Assembly: GCF_000004075.3 (NCBI RefSeq)
Contig: NC_026661.2
Location: 21,914,307-21,978,306 of the forward strand
Origin: Cucumis sativus
Lineage: Eukaryota > Streptophyta > Magnoliopsida > Cucurbitales > Cucurbitaceae
Direction of reading: 5' to 3'
Length of the DNA stretch: 64,000 nt
The notes below the pieces were generated by a model that was given only the letters and a program-made list of their open reading frames with translations, had not been told where the DNA came from and made no database searches. Shown here in pieces: positions 11,721 through 25,498 of the stretch; position 1 is the first letter of the stretch; every line of letters begins with the position of its first letter. The translations under genes and the position numbers were made by a program.

Positions 11721-13425
11721 ATGGCAGGTTTAGCTCCAGAAGGAACCCAATTTGATTCTCGCCAATACGATGCTAAAATGAATGAGATGTAAAGATTTTT
11801 CTCTTATTTCCCTTGTTTATATTTTTCCATTGCGATATTTCCCTGCTTCATGTTTGTGGACTTATTCAGTTCTATTTTCTTTCTCGATGCAGTCTTTCAG
11901 CCGAAGGGCAGGAATTTTTTACCTCATACGATGAAGTTTATGAAAGTTTTGATTCGATGGGGCTGCAAGAGAACCTCCTCAGAGGCATTTATGCCTATGG
12001 TAGATACTTATTTGCTTCATTTTTTTTTTCTCTATCAATTATGACTCTCTTTGGCCCAAAATATTTTTTTGTAGTTCCGTATATAATTCCTGGAGTTTTC
12101 CTAATTCTTTAAGGTTTTGAGAAACCTTCTGCAATTCAGCAAAGAGGTATAGTTCCCTTCTGCAAGGGCCTCGATGTGATTCAGCAGGCTCAATCTGGAA
12201 CTGGAAAAACTGCAACTTTCTGCTCTGGGATACTTCAGCAACTTGATTATGGTCTAGTCCAGTGCCAGGCATTAGTTTTGGCACCGACTAGGGAGCTGGC
12301 TCAACAAATTGAGAAGGTTATGAGAGCTCTTGGAGATTATCTTGGAGTTAAGGTTCATGCTTGCGTGGGAGGGACAAGTGTCCGTGAGGATCAACGCATT
12401 CTTCAAGCTGGTGTTCATGTAGTAGTTGGAACACCTGGTCGTGTGTTTGACATGTTGAGGAGGCAGTCTCTTCGCCCAGATTGTATTAAGATGTTTGTAT
12501 TGGATGAAGCTGATGAAATGCTTTCTCGAGGTTTCAAAGACCAGGTGAATTTCTCATCTTGTTGCAAGCATGTTATTGATGAACTAGCACTTTCATAATG
12601 AATGTGTTTAAGTAGGCAGGAAATCAGACATGAATATTGTATTATTAGGTTCATCAGTGCTGAATTCGTTTCTTGTGCCTGCTGAAAGTCAGATTCCTTA
12701 GCCTTGCTGCACGTTGGTATTTTGTTCTATTCATTTATCATAGAATTAAAGATTTTTAATTGTGTTCTATGTTTTTTGTGTGGTGGTAGATCTATGATAT
12801 TTTCCAGCTGTTGCCATCAAAAATTCAAGTTGGGGTATTCTCAGCCACAATGCCTCCGGAAGCTTTGGAGATCACTAGGAAATTCATGAACAAGCCTGTC
12901 AGAATCTTGGTAAAACGTGATGAGCTTACTTTGGAAGGTATCAAACAATTTTACGTAAATGTTGATAAGGAAGATTGGAAGCTTGAAACTCTATGTGATC
13001 TGTACGAGACTCTGGCTATCACTCAAAGTGTCATCTTTGTTAACACACGTCGCAAGGTTGATTGGCTTACGGACAAGATGAGAAGCCGTGATCATACCGT
13101 ATCGGCCACTCATGGTGACATGGACCAGAACACTCGTGATATAATCATGCGTGAATTTCGTTCTGGGTCGTCTCGTGTTCTTATCACAACTGACTTGTTA
13201 GCTCGTGGTATCGATGTTCAGCAAGTGTCCCTTGTCATAAATTATGATTTGCCGACCCAACCTGAAAATTACCTCCATCGAATTGGTCGAAGTGGGCGTT
13301 TTGGAAGAAAGGGTGTTGCCATCAATTTTGTTACAAATGATGATGAGAGAATGCTTTTTGATATTCAGAAGTTCTATAATGTGGTCATTGAGGAGCTGCC
13401 AGCCAATGTTGCAGATCTCCTATGA
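11721..13425 (+). CDS. EIF4A: Eukaryotic initiation factor 4A (DEAD-box RNA helicase)
   Basis: ATP-dependent RNA helicase of the cap-binding eIF4F complex that unwinds mRNA leaders. Exons 11721-11788, 11893-11999, 12114-12544 and 12790-13425 join in phase to 413 aa, the normal eIF4A length. All helicase motifs are present: Q motif ([14 protein letters not shown]), Walker A AQSGTGKT (about residue 83), [22 protein letters not shown] box [12 protein letters not shown] in [34 protein letters not shown] and [13 protein letters not shown]. The ending [11 protein letters not shown] is the classic plant eIF4A tail and separates it from eIF4A-III. The leader carries an extra intron. Confidence 0.98.
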
Positions 13426-15944
13426 TGAGGTTTTTGTTTGTTTTTGTTTTTGTTTTTGTTTATAGGGATGGGATTTCTCTCTTATCTCTGAATGACACTC
13501 TTTAGCCTCCCCCCACTTGAACTTCTCTATTTTTATCTTCACTTTGTTTTCATATATTAGTATTGTCAAACTGACATTTTGTTAATGATTTATTTCCTGC
13601 TTTCTGTGCAAAGATTGAGATTGTGTCAAGTTTTGTTGCGTTTGATCTTTGTAAATCTTTATATTTCTTTATTCTTTCTGAGGAAGAAGATGCCTTCTGC
13701 TGTTTATCCAATACAGTTCCACTTGATAAGAATGGTGCTTTTAATTTTATTATTAAAGTCAATTAGTGGATGAATACTATCCACTAGTAAACAACCTCGT
13801 GATAACTACTATTTTGATATCTTTTATTTATTTATTTACATGTGATCTTGGTGTCTAAAGAGATTCTTTTCTGTTTACTTTTTTTTCATGACAGTGGTCA
13901 TTATTCATTTTAATTTATTCTATCACAAATCGTTGTTTATTTTCTATTAAACATGGTTCAAGCTAACTTTAAATTCAAATGATAAAACAATTATCCAATT
14001 ATTGAAGTCGTGACATTTTGGTAATTCTAAAATATTTAGATTCACTTTGTTCATTCTCACAATTACTCTACGTTTTTACAATCTACATGTTTGCGAATAT
14101 CTTTATAAAACTTGTTCTTATCTTTTTCTTTCCAAGCATCTTTCTATGTCTTTTTTCTCACCTATTTCAAAGAAGGTAAAATTCAAGATATTTGAAGATT
14201 TAAACATCTTTATTTCCTAAAAACAAATTTGCTTGTAACATACTACAGATGTATGTAGAAGTAATCGTAACATTAAATTTACCTATTATCAATTCGTTTT
14301 CCATTATGTTTCTTCTTCTTACCACCATCAGAGGGTAATGATAATTTGTTCGACCAATCTATTAGCAAATGCACTCATCTCCAGGGTAAGTCATTTTCTA
14401 GGAAGCTATAGGTTGAGTTTGAAACTATGATAAAGTGACACTTGTACTCCCTTCAAACAAGAACCTTATACGCACCATTAGTCATTAAGCTTCATCACAT
14501 AAACTCTGATTTATTTCACATAACCATTGAAGGGTGTTAGGAGTACTACACCAGCACACAACTGATTTCTTGTATGTACCTCCAAGTCACCTCTTTCTCT
14601 TTCATCTTTGTTAGTCATGAATAACTTCGTCCTTTTAGCGAAGACATAGACAACTTTCCAACCAAAAATCTTAATATGATAGTCTACTCACTAGGACTGT
14701 CTCCACATTCCTTCACCAATCAAACTTTAGCAGAATGTCCTCCCAAGAACTCGTTACTATATTGAAGCCAATACTCTTTTATTTACTCCTTTAGGGGCCA
14801 CCATAATTGATGGCCAAAACCTTGGATCATTCATCAATTGGAATGTGTTACCAAAGCCAGCCAATGCCTAAGCTTAATGGACCATCTCACTTCACTGGCT
14901 TTAAATGAATGAACTAAATGAAAGGTTGTGCTATTGGGGCCCTCTACCTTTATCAAAGAAGAAAGGAGAACTATCAATTCAATTGAAGAGAGAATACAGC
15001 TGCAACTAGCTAAGAATTGAGGGCCATTGGATCAACTTTATTGTACTCTATACTCTAAAGACTACAATAATAGAAATAGATGGTGAGATTGATACCTTAA
15101 AAACCCCTCCACCATTTGATGGGCAGTTAGACCCACTTCACTCCACCAATCAATGAACAAGCAGTATGAATTTTCTTTTGTTTTTGTTTCAACTTTCTAA
15201 TTTTTCTTCCCAGACATTCAATTTTTCTGACAATTTACTTTTCTACGTTGACATTCAATTCCATTTCCAATACGCAAAGTTGTCGTGACAAATTGACACA
15301 AAATAGAACTTACTAGATCAAGAAAATTTTCGTCATATATTTTATCAGTATAGTTGAGAGAACTTTTAGCACCATACCAATGTGCAACTTTTTTCTTTTA
15401 ACTACGATAAAGTCAATTGTAATGTTTCTCTTTCTTTTTCCTTCTCGTTAGTTATGAATCACCTTGTTGTTGAGAGAGTTAAACAATAAAAAATTGTAAC
15501 ACGGTAAGTAATCTATTTTTCAAAAGACTAAACATTCTCATTTTCTATTAAGTAATCTATTAAGTCGTGATAAAATCAGACAAAGATAAAACTTACAAGG
15601 TTAGTATGTAGTAACTACAGGAAAACTTACTTCTTTACATTTACATTGTGATTTTCACGTCATTTTAAAATGTTTGTTTATGAGGGAGGAGCTGTTGGAG
15701 CCACTCACTTTCATGGGGATGTTGACTTGATGGAAAGGGTACTTTGTGAGCCTCGGTTGAAGTGTTTGTTATTCATTTAAATAACAAGTGTGACATTATG
15801 ACCTATTCCACGTGCCAAAGAGTCAACATTTTGCAGCTCATGCAATTCCCTCAACTGAAGACAATTTGAAATGGCAATCCCTAAATTTATTACTAAAGGT
15901 CTGGATCTTGAACTGCTCCAATCTAGAGAGAAACTTCAATATTA
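13426..15944. other. Intergenic region downstream of eIF4A
   Basis: It begins with the eIF4A 3' UTR, which holds a short (GTTTTT)n stretch at about 13433-13460. The remaining 2 kb is AT-rich with no open frame or RNA gene I can support. The stretch at 14330-14880 is less AT-rich and could be an old element fragment, but I recognise no domain. Confidence 0.5.
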
Positions 15945-15946
15945 CT

Positions 15947-15953
15947 TATAAAT
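15947..15953 (+). promoter_or_regulatory. TATA box of the DUF3511 gene
   Basis: tataaat in the context cttataaatacac, about 105 bp upstream of the ATG at 16059, a normal plant TATA-to-start distance with a leader of roughly 75 nt. Confidence 0.6.
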
Positions 15954-16058
15954 ACACATTACCCTCATCTAAAACCAGCATAAAAAGCACACCCCAAAAG
16001 TCTTTTTTTCCTTTTTCCTTTTTCCTATTTCCAATTTAGTATCTTTGAAGTTTGAGTA

Positions 16059-16409
16059 ATGGAGGATTTCAGATCCAAATCTTGCAGAGAAGAGAGAATG
16101 CAGATTGAGCGTTACAATGAGAATAGGATTGCCCCAACAAACATGCAAGATCTAAGGTCTTACAGTGTGAGCTATGCAAGTTCTGTTCAGCAAAATCAAT
16201 CAAACAAAGAGGTAAAGATGAAGAAAGGCAAAAGCAATATGGGGTCAACCTCTAAAAGCTGGAGTTTTAAGGATCCAGAATTGCAAAGAAAGACGAGGGT
16301 CGCTGGATATAAGGTTTATGCAGTGGAAGGGAAGATGAAAGGGTCTTTGAGAAAGAGTTTTAGATGGATCAAGAACACTTACACTCAAGTAGTGTATGGA
16401 TGGAGGTGA
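16059..16409 (+). CDS. Small DUF3511-domain protein
   Basis: Single-exon gene for a basic 116-aa protein. The C-terminal half (about 68-116) matches the plant DUF3511 signature: SWSFKDPELQRKTRVAGYKV, then EGKMKGSLRKSFRWIKNTY, ending TQVVYGWR. The N-terminal half is polar with no signal peptide or membrane segment. The function of DUF3511 proteins is not established. A TATA box at 15947 and a compact leader support the start chosen. Frame and family identity are clear. Confidence 0.92.
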   Translation: MEDFRSKSCREERMQIERYNENRIAPTNMQDLRSYSVSYASSVQQNQSNKEVKMKKGKSNMGSTSKSWSFKDPELQRKTRVAGYKVYAVEGKMKGSLRKSFRWIKNTYTQVVYGWR

Positions 16410-17766
16410 TGATTTATTATAGAAATTTGTTGTGTAAGTTTCTGTTTTGAATCTTGAATTTCCTGAATATTGTAAACTATATGAATCTTGATCTTCTTGT
16501 TCTTCAAGTTGGTGAGAAGAAAGAAAAAAGAAAATGAAAGTTTGAGTTTTGAATATGCTTTTTGTTTTTTTTCTCAGATTCCATTGAGTTTATCATTGTA
16601 ACTATGTTATCAGTAAGGTCGGTTTACTCTGTTTTTCCTTTTGATATCTATAAATCTCAATAGACAGAACAAAAAAGGCCTTGAAAGTTGGGGCATAGAA
16701 TGAGAGTTTGTAATGATCAAAACCAGTTTGAATTGAGCGCCCTAAGTGGATTTACTCTTTTCCACCGTTTTCAAGATTCGCGATTCATGTTTCTGTTTGC
16801 CCTCGATGTCATGCTCATTCCAACGCCATTGACTTCTGTAATTGTTTTCTGTTCAAAATTTGATGTAAATGGGAAAAGTGAAAACTGGGCTCTGTTTGAA
16901 ATGATATTTTTCTTCACAAAATCAATGTTTTCTGATCTTTTTCTGCATAGTGAAAGAGAGAGAGATGACAAAGAAGTTGCTTTCTCTCTCCTCTCCTTCT
17001 ACCGACACCAAACAAGAATGGAAGAGTAAGAAGGTGGAATGAATGATTCAGTCAAGAATTGGGAGACAGTTTCACATGACAATTATTGTTCTCATGTTCC
17101 AACCTAATAAATCAGGCATTGAAAATTATTTAGGCTCTCGAGTCGGTGTAAAACAGAATAAATCTTCAGCTGCAGATGATGGGGATGCCGCCTGTATTAT
17201 CCCAATCCGAAACTAGTTCACCGTTTTAAAGCTAAGTCAGAGCGAAAGATCCGGCTGAAATTAATGAAACTATGTATAGTTTATTAATCATATGGAATCA
17301 GGATTGAGCCGATCAAATTTGACAGTAAAACAAATGGTCATATCATCAGTGAATAGTGAATGTTGAATATATAGAAGAAAATATAAATCATATATAAATT
17401 TCAGATGATTAGAGTGAATGAAACAGAGTTGAATGGGGTGACATAGTCAGTGTTTTTGAATCTCTGAATATGAATAAAGGGGATATACAAACAAACAAAG
17501 TGGGGGAAAAGAATGGGAACAGCAACAAGCTTTTAGGGTATCAGCTATTCTACAAGCTCTTAACATTTCAAATTCTTTTTTAAGTTATGATACATACATA
17601 AGCTCCGGATTCACATTCTTTCTTGTTATAACCAATGGGGGGGTGGCAATAACCCATTTTCCATAACAGGAAAAAAAAATTCAAAATAAAAGAAAAAGAT
17701 TCAAATGGGCCGGAAACTCTAGAAAAAAAATTCCAAAAATTTTGAAGATTTAGGGTGGAGATATTT
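16410..17766. other. Convergent intergenic region between DUF3511 gene and flippase
   Basis: Holds the 3' UTRs of the plus-strand DUF3511 gene and the minus-strand ATPase. An open plus frame at 16688-17029 shows no domain and is judged spurious. Nothing else is supported. Confidence 0.5.
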
Positions 17767-20700
17767 TCATGATATAGCAGTAGTAGTAGCATTCGGAGGC
17801 ATGCCAAGGGAAGAGTGCTTCTTTTGCAGCCTTCCTTTTAACTGTCTGATCTTTGCTTCTACTCTGGCTGTGAATCCTATCTTTGTCTTTTGCCTTGCTT
17901 TTGATCTTTCCCTGGTCCACATGTGCGTATCTTCAACATCCTTTCTGTAGTACTTGATTTCTTGGATAATGTGATGATCCATTGGATGGAAGCTTCTCTG
18001 GAAGGATATGTGAGCAAGATACGGGAGATTACAGGTAATCGTTACTAAAATTGTGGCTATCCAATAAACAGGGGCAGGTCCTAGAGCTTCGACAAAGATT
18101 TTATACGCATTCCCAGAGGATATAATCATTCCATAGAGTAAGATGAACAAATACCACATCGCAATGCTACCCCAGACGAGAAGGTGTTGGATCCAGGTGA
18201 AATGGCTCATTGTGAGAGCAATCTGGCAATTTACTGCCCATATGATGCAAGTAAACATGGTGGTTCCTACAGCAGTCATATCTGCAGTTTGGCCGCCCGA
18301 ACGGAAGGCCTGGTCATAGAAGATGATGAGATTGAGAAAGAAAGTAACTAGAGATGAGTAGAGAGCATTCCCCATCCATCCGAAAATTCGAGGCCAGTCA
18401 AAGAACAAGTTTCGAGGTCCTTGCTGATATAGTGCAGGGAACTGCAAAATGTACGATGGTTGGTTAGCATATGAACTTGGAACACAAATCAGTTCGCTTA
18501 TTTACATTCAATGCTGCCTGTCTTTACCTGTAGGCACACCTCAGAAGGGACATCTTGCTCAAATACACCAAGGGAAATTACAGGCAATGAGGTGAGTATG
18601 ACATTAAATGATAGCATGTAGAAATCATCATAAATTGATTGCCCAGAAAATCCAGCATATGCTTCGAAGTAGAATAGCGTTAATCCAAATGCAATATTCT
18701 TATAGAAGAAATAGCAAATCTGGAAAATGAAAATAACCATTGTTAGATCAAAGTTAAATTAAGAACGTACTACTGATAATTCATAACTGGTTCATTGACC
18801 TTGGCTTCATTGAAGCAAAATTTGGCAAACATGACAGAACATAGAAACATAGTCTAACTTTACCATTTGTGCTATCCTCTTGTAGCACCAATGACCATGG
18901 ACTACCAGAAGCCTTTCAAGAAACCGAAATTGAGCTATAGAGAAATCACTAGCCATCACAGCCTGAAAGCATAAGGGGTTAAAAAAGAGGGGTAGAGATT
19001 TATTTAATAGACAAGGTTTAGAAAGGAGAGTCATTTGTGCGTACCTGCATACCTTCAACCCCACTGATACCGACACCAATATCGGCCTCTTGAATCATTC
19101 CTACATCGTTTGCACCATCGCCAATTGCTAAAGTAGTTTTCCCAGTACCTTCTTTCACTAACCTTGTTACCTACAGAAACGGAAGCAAAACCAGTTTACT
19201 ACTAAATCGTCCATTCAATGAACAGCTTGAGTATGATATATGAACAGTTGATAGTATACAAGGTGGTTAGCCCTAAAATGAGAATGGACGTCCTACCAGT
19301 GCCTTCTGCTTGGGGGAGACACGGCAGCAAATGACCGATGCACAATCAACAGCGAGTCCAAGGAATTGAAGCTTCATATCATCCTCAAGGGCGTATGTTA
19401 AAGTCTTCCCATCAATGATTAAAGCAAATGCAGCATGTGGATCATTTTCCAGCTTGATCATTTGTGCGGCATTGGTGATTTGATTCAAAATATTTTCTTT
19501 CATGGCCTGGGGTGTAACAAAAAACAAAAAATCCTAATTCGTATGAAATCAATTTCCTGTAGCTAGTTTCCTGTGCTCTCTCTCAAAGTATCAAATACCT
19601 CTTTCCCATCCTGTGCTAAGGAGTCTGAGGTTGTTGATATGCAGATCCGCTTCATTCCCTGTCGTAGTAAACTGCATGCATATCTGAAGACAGAAACAAT
19701 TTCTTTTAACACAGGAATATATATTTTTCAACATGGCATATAAGCTGTAAGAAATGGCTTCAATCAATTAGCAAGACCGACCCTATGTTGATAGCAGTTT
19801 CCATCTTATCTCCTGTCAGAACCCAGATCTTAAGACCAGCTTGTGCAAGTTTGTCTATACATTGAGGCACCTAGAGCAACCAAAAACATAATACTAGGTT
19901 AAACAAAACAAACCAGAGTGATAACAGACAATAATGGTTCTAGATAAATAGATATTATTCTCACCCCATTCTGTAACTTGTCCTCCACAGCAGTAGCACC
20001 AACAAGGATTAATTCTCGCTCCATGAGATCGGATACTCGCTCAAGCATTGCATCTCTATCTCCTCCGATTGACGTCTTAGCCTTCTGAAACTCATTGTTC
20101 CAAGCATTATATTCAGCTTCCTCGAGCTTCCTATAAGCAAGTGCCAGAGTTCGTAGCCCTGCTTCTCCATATTCATTCAAATGCCTTGTGGTTGCTTCCT
20201 CATACATTCTTCCATTCTTTGATAGTCGATCAAAGATGATGCTGCATGATTGGAATGCAAGAGATTCAGAATGAAGAAAAGTGTTTCTCGTCCATAAAAA
20301 AGGAAAAAGAAAAGTGCAGTTTGTTAGCCAGTCTTCCAAAGACAACCTGGGCTTTTTCTCACACGCTAACTTGCAAGAAGTAGCTGATATCTCTATAAAA
20401 TTCTAAAAAATTATCCGTACGAGCCTCTACTGATGAGACTCACCTATCGGCACCTTTGCAGAGAAGAAGAATCTGGCCCTCCTCGTCCTTAATAATTACA
20501 GACATTCTCTTTCTCTTGCTTGTGAAATCCAATAGATTCAAAATTTTGTATTCCCTGTACAGATTCCCAAGACACATCAGCAATGCATGACACAGAAAAT
20601 TCATGGAAAGATAGACCTGAGCGACATAAAGTTAATCTTACCTTTCAACTACTTGGTCAGGTGAAGGATACCTTTCACGGACAACCAAGGTTGACTGTGT

Positions 20701-22491
20701 TCTCTTACAAAATTCAAAACCAAATTCTCTAGCTGCAACAAGAAAAGCACCTTCATCCGGGGACTCTGCCTCGTATGTATAAACGCCGGTCTCCTCATTC
20801 AGTTCAGGAATTGCAGTGTGACAAATTGCTAAAATTCGGAAGAACAATAAAAGAACATCATGATTAGGCTCATTCAACCAGTTTCCACCAGTCAGGCGGC
20901 TGTCCTCAAAACTAAAATACTTTATGGCAGACTTCTGATCCTTGCCATCAGTTGAAGTAACAACAGTCTCCAGCTCAATCTCAGAACCTAATCTGCTATG
21001 TGGCATTGAAGACGGCTGGCTATTCTTTTGTCCATGGACATCGGAAAATTCTCCGTCCTGCTCCTCGAAGTCATATGCCATCTGCCTTGCAGCTGCAAGT
21101 TCAACCTCACTAGATTTAACACCATATGCAGTGCCAGCAATGGAACATTTCAGATAGTCCATTTGATTGCAAGTCAAAGTGCCTGTTTTGTCAGATAGGA
21201 TTGTGTCTACCTGACCCAATTCCTCATTCAAATTGGAAGTTCTAGCTTGAGCTGGATTGGCAGTCTCCTCACAATACATGTTAATATCTTGGTTAATGAA
21301 GGAAGCTTGGAGAACCTTAACAACCTCGATGGAAACATATAACGAGATGGGTATCAAATATCCATAAAGTATAAGAGCAGTGATTAAATGTATGAGCCCT
21401 GATAAGGTTGGCTTACGAGGGTTGTACAGTGGATCATGGTCATCACCAGTAGTTCGTAAATACCACCAGTCTGTCATTTGGTACTTAGTTTTCACAGCAA
21501 AACCTATTGAGCTTATCGATGAGATCAATATAAGTAGAGTGAAAAGGATGTAAATAATTTTGTCCATTTTTCTCTCTATTCTACTTCTTTTTGAAGGGGA
21601 TTTTGTAGCATTCTGCATGACTTTGCTATCATGTCCAGTAAATATCACCACCCCATAGGCATAAGCTGTATTCCTCAATTTTGAATCTCTGAGGAGAATC
21701 TGATTAGGATCAAGAGGATAAACCTGCCGATCATACTCAAAGTTACCTACAAAGGTGTAAAGATTTGGGTTTGGATCTTCACAGTAAATTTTTCCAGAAA
21801 AATCTTTGAAAGTTGCATCATCATCCAATGGTAAGGTTACTTCCAAAGCTCTCTTTACTTTGAGATTGGTTTCACCATCCAAATTCATCGTTTCCACATA
21901 ACATATACCATCCTCATAGCACGACGACAAGAGGAGTAGATCAGCTGGAAAGAACTGATCCTTCTGTACTTTCACTATATCTCCTACTCGGAGCTTGTGC
22001 CATGGTCTATGGCCAAAAACACCTTCCCCTTTGTGGACACTCGCTTTCCTGAGGTTAACCTTCATATCCTGCACAAATCGACGCCAGTCCTCAAGAGCTT
22101 CTTTAGCCATACTGAGCCCAACAACAAATACCAAAGGAGCAATCATGCTCACAGCAGAAAATGGGGCAACTGGTGTGAGCGATAACAACGCAGCCAAAAG
22201 AAAGTACAAATTGGCAACTCTTCGGAATTGCTCAAAGAGAGCCTTAGGCACAAAAGAAAGAACATTATACTTGGTCGTGGATATGTAATTTGTGCAGTAT
22301 TTCAATGGCTTTCTCTCATGGGTTTGAGGCTGATTACAACATACAACTCGTGAAAAGCCAGGTCCTGTTAAAGGATTTGAATCGTCAACCTCCCGCGCGC
22401 TGTCTGCACGGAGGCAAGCAGCAAACGTATAAAGATGGCTTCGGCGGATCCTCTGCCTTATCCTTCCCCGTCTCATTGACTCCATCTTCAT
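17767..22491 (-). CDS. Phospholipid-transporting P4-ATPase (flippase), ALA4/5/6/7 type
   Basis: Predicted aminophospholipid flippase moving lipids to the cytosolic leaflet. Ten coding exons (minus strand): 22491-20642, 20554-20444, 20241-19965, 19870-19782, 19683-19599, 19506-19297, 19170-19045, 18962-18864, 18719-18528, 18441-17767, in phase, 1237 aa, equal to the family norm. Motifs: [18 protein letters not shown] (M1), actuator [11 protein letters not shown]4-specific [12 protein letters not shown] in M4, phosphorylation site [13 protein letters not shown] (Asp about 434), nucleotide-binding [23 protein letters not shown], and hinge [19 protein letters not shown]. The C-terminal exon holds the last membrane segments and a basic tail. 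The N-terminal [19 protein letters not shown] and [20 protein letters not shown] favour the ALA4-7 clade. Translation may start at the ATG at 22491 or at the in-frame ATG six bases downstream. Confidence 0.96.
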
Positions 22492-23440
22492 CTTAAAAGG
22501 TGTATGATAAGGACACCAATGTCAACACAAAATCCTACCTGTTCTTACTGCAATCTCTCCATTTTCATCCTAATAACAACCATACAAATTAATTAACAAA
22601 GAAATCGTCCAGTTGGACAATGACACAAATCCACCCCCAGAAAACGAATACCCAGACGGGTAAGCATTCTAACAAACATTTGAGCTGCATTAAAAAAATC
22701 CATCTCACAACCATCAAGGTAAATCACGAAAAACCAATACAAATCATGAGAAACTCTAAAAAATTAAGCTAATACCCTCGGAACAAAACCAATTTATTTT
22801 TCTTCTAAAACGAGATTACACCCAGCAATCCTACCCACACCACAAAAGGGAAATAGATCAAAAGAAGACGCAAAAACACAGCTCAACAAATAGAATTCAC
22901 CTCAAATCTCAATCCCCATTGAGGGAAATCACGGCTCAAACAAAGAAAAAAGAAAGAGGGTAAATCCAATTATTACTGAAAACCAATAATGTAGAGCTGA
23001 AACATGAATACAATCATCACCAAAACCAGATTCCTAAGTCGAGAACACAAAAAAAATCGAAAAGAAGAGATTTTCATGAAGAATCAAGCCAAAAAAAAAA
23101 AACAGAAAAAAAAAAAGAAACCCAGAAAGCAAAAAAAAAAGAAGTAAGAGAAATATAAAGAATGGTACCTGGGAGAATCAGGAAAGAAATCCATCCATAA
23201 GCAATGGGTAAAAGAAAAGAAAAGAAAAGGAATGAAGAAGGGAAGTTGCAGATCAAGGAAGAAGAGGAAGAATGAAGAAGGAAGAAGAAGAGAGAGAGAG
23301 AGAGAAAATGGTGTTTATTTATTTGGTTATGTAGAGAGAGGAAATCTAGAGAAAGACAGAGAAACAGAGAAAAACAGGGTTTTAGGCCAAAAGAGAAAGA
23401 AAGAAGGAAAGAAAGAAAGAGAGAAAGAAAGAAAAACAAA
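22492..23440 (-). promoter_or_regulatory. Flippase 5' leader with leader intron and pyrimidine-rich first exon
   Basis: A leader exon upstream of 23169 ends at a clean donor (reading minus: ctcccag|gtacc). The intron appears to run to just before the coding exon; an acceptor ttttaag directly abuts the ATG at 22491. The leader exon, about 23169-23440, is strongly pyrimidine-rich in the mRNA sense (GA-rich on the plus strand, with (GA)n at 23288-23305). Exact transcription start and acceptor are unproven. Confidence 0.6.
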
Positions 23441-25466
23441 ATGTCCTTTCTCTCTCTTTCTCTCTTTCTCTGTCTCTCTCTTCTTTTCTTATTTTCTCTC
23501 CCTCTCTCTCCCTACCCTTCAAACTCAAAACCAATGACACGAAATTCCGGGCCCTCCCCTCTCTATATTTATATATATATATATATATATCGTTTATTTA
23601 CTCTTTTTTTTTTTTTCCTTTTCTTTTCTTTTAAATTAATTATTTTTCTTTTATGAAGAGAGAGAGAAGAAGAATAGAAATTACAAAATTACAAAATTAC
23701 AAAATTACAAGGTGGGTTTTGTTAATAAAAATGACCTGTCAAGTTTTTCAAAGTGGAAGAAAAGGCAACTCCCAACAGAGGGAAGAATCAGTCTCTTCCC
23801 CTTCCCATCCCCTTCGGGACCCACTTCTTCCTACGTGGCTTTTTTCTTTTTCTTCTTCTTCTTTTTCTTTTTTTTCTTTTTCTTCTCTTTTTTTTTTAAT
23901 CATATAATTTATATATATATATATTATATGTACATGTGGAAGAAGTGGGGTGGGCCCACCTAATCTTGGAAAACATGGCAGTTAAACCAAACTTCCTTAA
24001 TTTTAGACTCAATTGTATTTCCCCTCATTCTCTCTTAGATAGTTTTCTTTTTTCTTTTTTCTTTTTTCTTTTTACAACATTTATTTTTATACATAAATAT
24101 GTTTTTATACTTATATCTATCTATTATGTATATTCAAGTTGGATTTATAATTTACAAAACTTTACCATCTATACTTATTAGTTTTCAAAAATTATATTTA
24201 GTTTCTTTAATTCCCATATTTGTAGTTAATTGTCTATGACACTCGGAGCTTTAGCTATCGAGTTTGTTGGTAAGATTACGCTATAGATTTACTCAACTTC
24301 TATAAGGATGCAAACAAAGTGGGACATGTCGTAGGGTTCGAAATGATCTCCTTGTCACCATATGAAAATCAAGGGATGGTTTTGATTTTAAAAAATAATT
24401 TCAAGCAAAATATGATGTAAAGTAAATTAATTTAAACTACAAAATGTAAAGTAAATTGAAGGTGCAACGAATTGATCGATCGAGGATTAATTTAACAAGG
24501 TGTATTTCATAAAAAAGATCAAATTATTTCTTAGTATGGGTTGGGTATACTGAATTTAGGGTAAAGTTTGTCTATCTTTTTAATTAAATAAATGGTTGAA
24601 TTGACTACCATTTATTTCCACAAGTAAGAACAAAAGAAAAGTCCCTTTCTTTATTGTGTTTATTTGGGATTTTGCTTAAAAGAAAATCCAACATCATCAA
24701 GACTATTTTAGTCCAAAATATCTTTTCTATTGTTTTCTTATGGCATGTGTATCATTATTTTTGGATAATTCTACTTTGATATTATCTTATTCATATAGTT
24801 CATTTGTTCTATATATATATTAAATACCTCATTTAATTATCATAATTATTGATTATTTTCATATCTAAGTGTGATAATGAAATTTGGTTTGATTTTTACT
24901 ATATCAAATCAAACTAGTGAAAGATTCATTACCATAGTATTTTTTTACATAGTTTAGGTTCACATTTTTGCATATTATGCATTAGATTTTTTAAACTATT
25001 ATTTCAATGTATAGTATGCAATATTCTAAACAAAATATAAAACTTTTATTTCTATGTTATTTATAGGTAGGTTGGAAATTCTTCACCTAATCAATAAAAA
25101 AGGTAAGAAACAATATTTTTTTTTCAAATTTTCAAATTTAATTTGATCAAATAACTTTAAGATTTTCTTCATTTTATTTCTACAAAATATATACATATAT
25201 TTGTGAGATATATATAAATGAAACCCAACAAAAACAAAATAGTCATTTTCTGAAGTCATTTGAAAATTTTGAATATATAGTTGAATAGGACACAACATAA
25301 AGTCATCTCAACATCAAAATTCATATTTAACTTTGCTTCAACCTTACTTGTCTCATTATTTTGACAATTCCATTCAACTTAATTTGTTAAAGCAAAAACC
25401 TCTAAATGTGTTAGGTGAAAATTTCCATCTAGATGTTTTTATTTTATTTATTGCAATCTTTTTTAT

Positions 25467-25492
<26 letters not shown>
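25467..25492. repeat. (TA)n microsatellite
   Basis: About 26 bp of uninterrupted TA in intergenic DNA. Confidence 0.95.

Positions 25493-25498
<6 letters not shown>

Noticed and set aside
16688-17029. 113-codon open frame on the plus strand
   Set aside because: Lies in the convergent 3' region of two genes, composition not protein-like, no known motif.
23074-23439. 121-codon Ser/Phe/Leu-rich frame on the minus strand
   Set aside because: Falls in the pyrimidine-rich leader of the flippase; low-complexity artefact.
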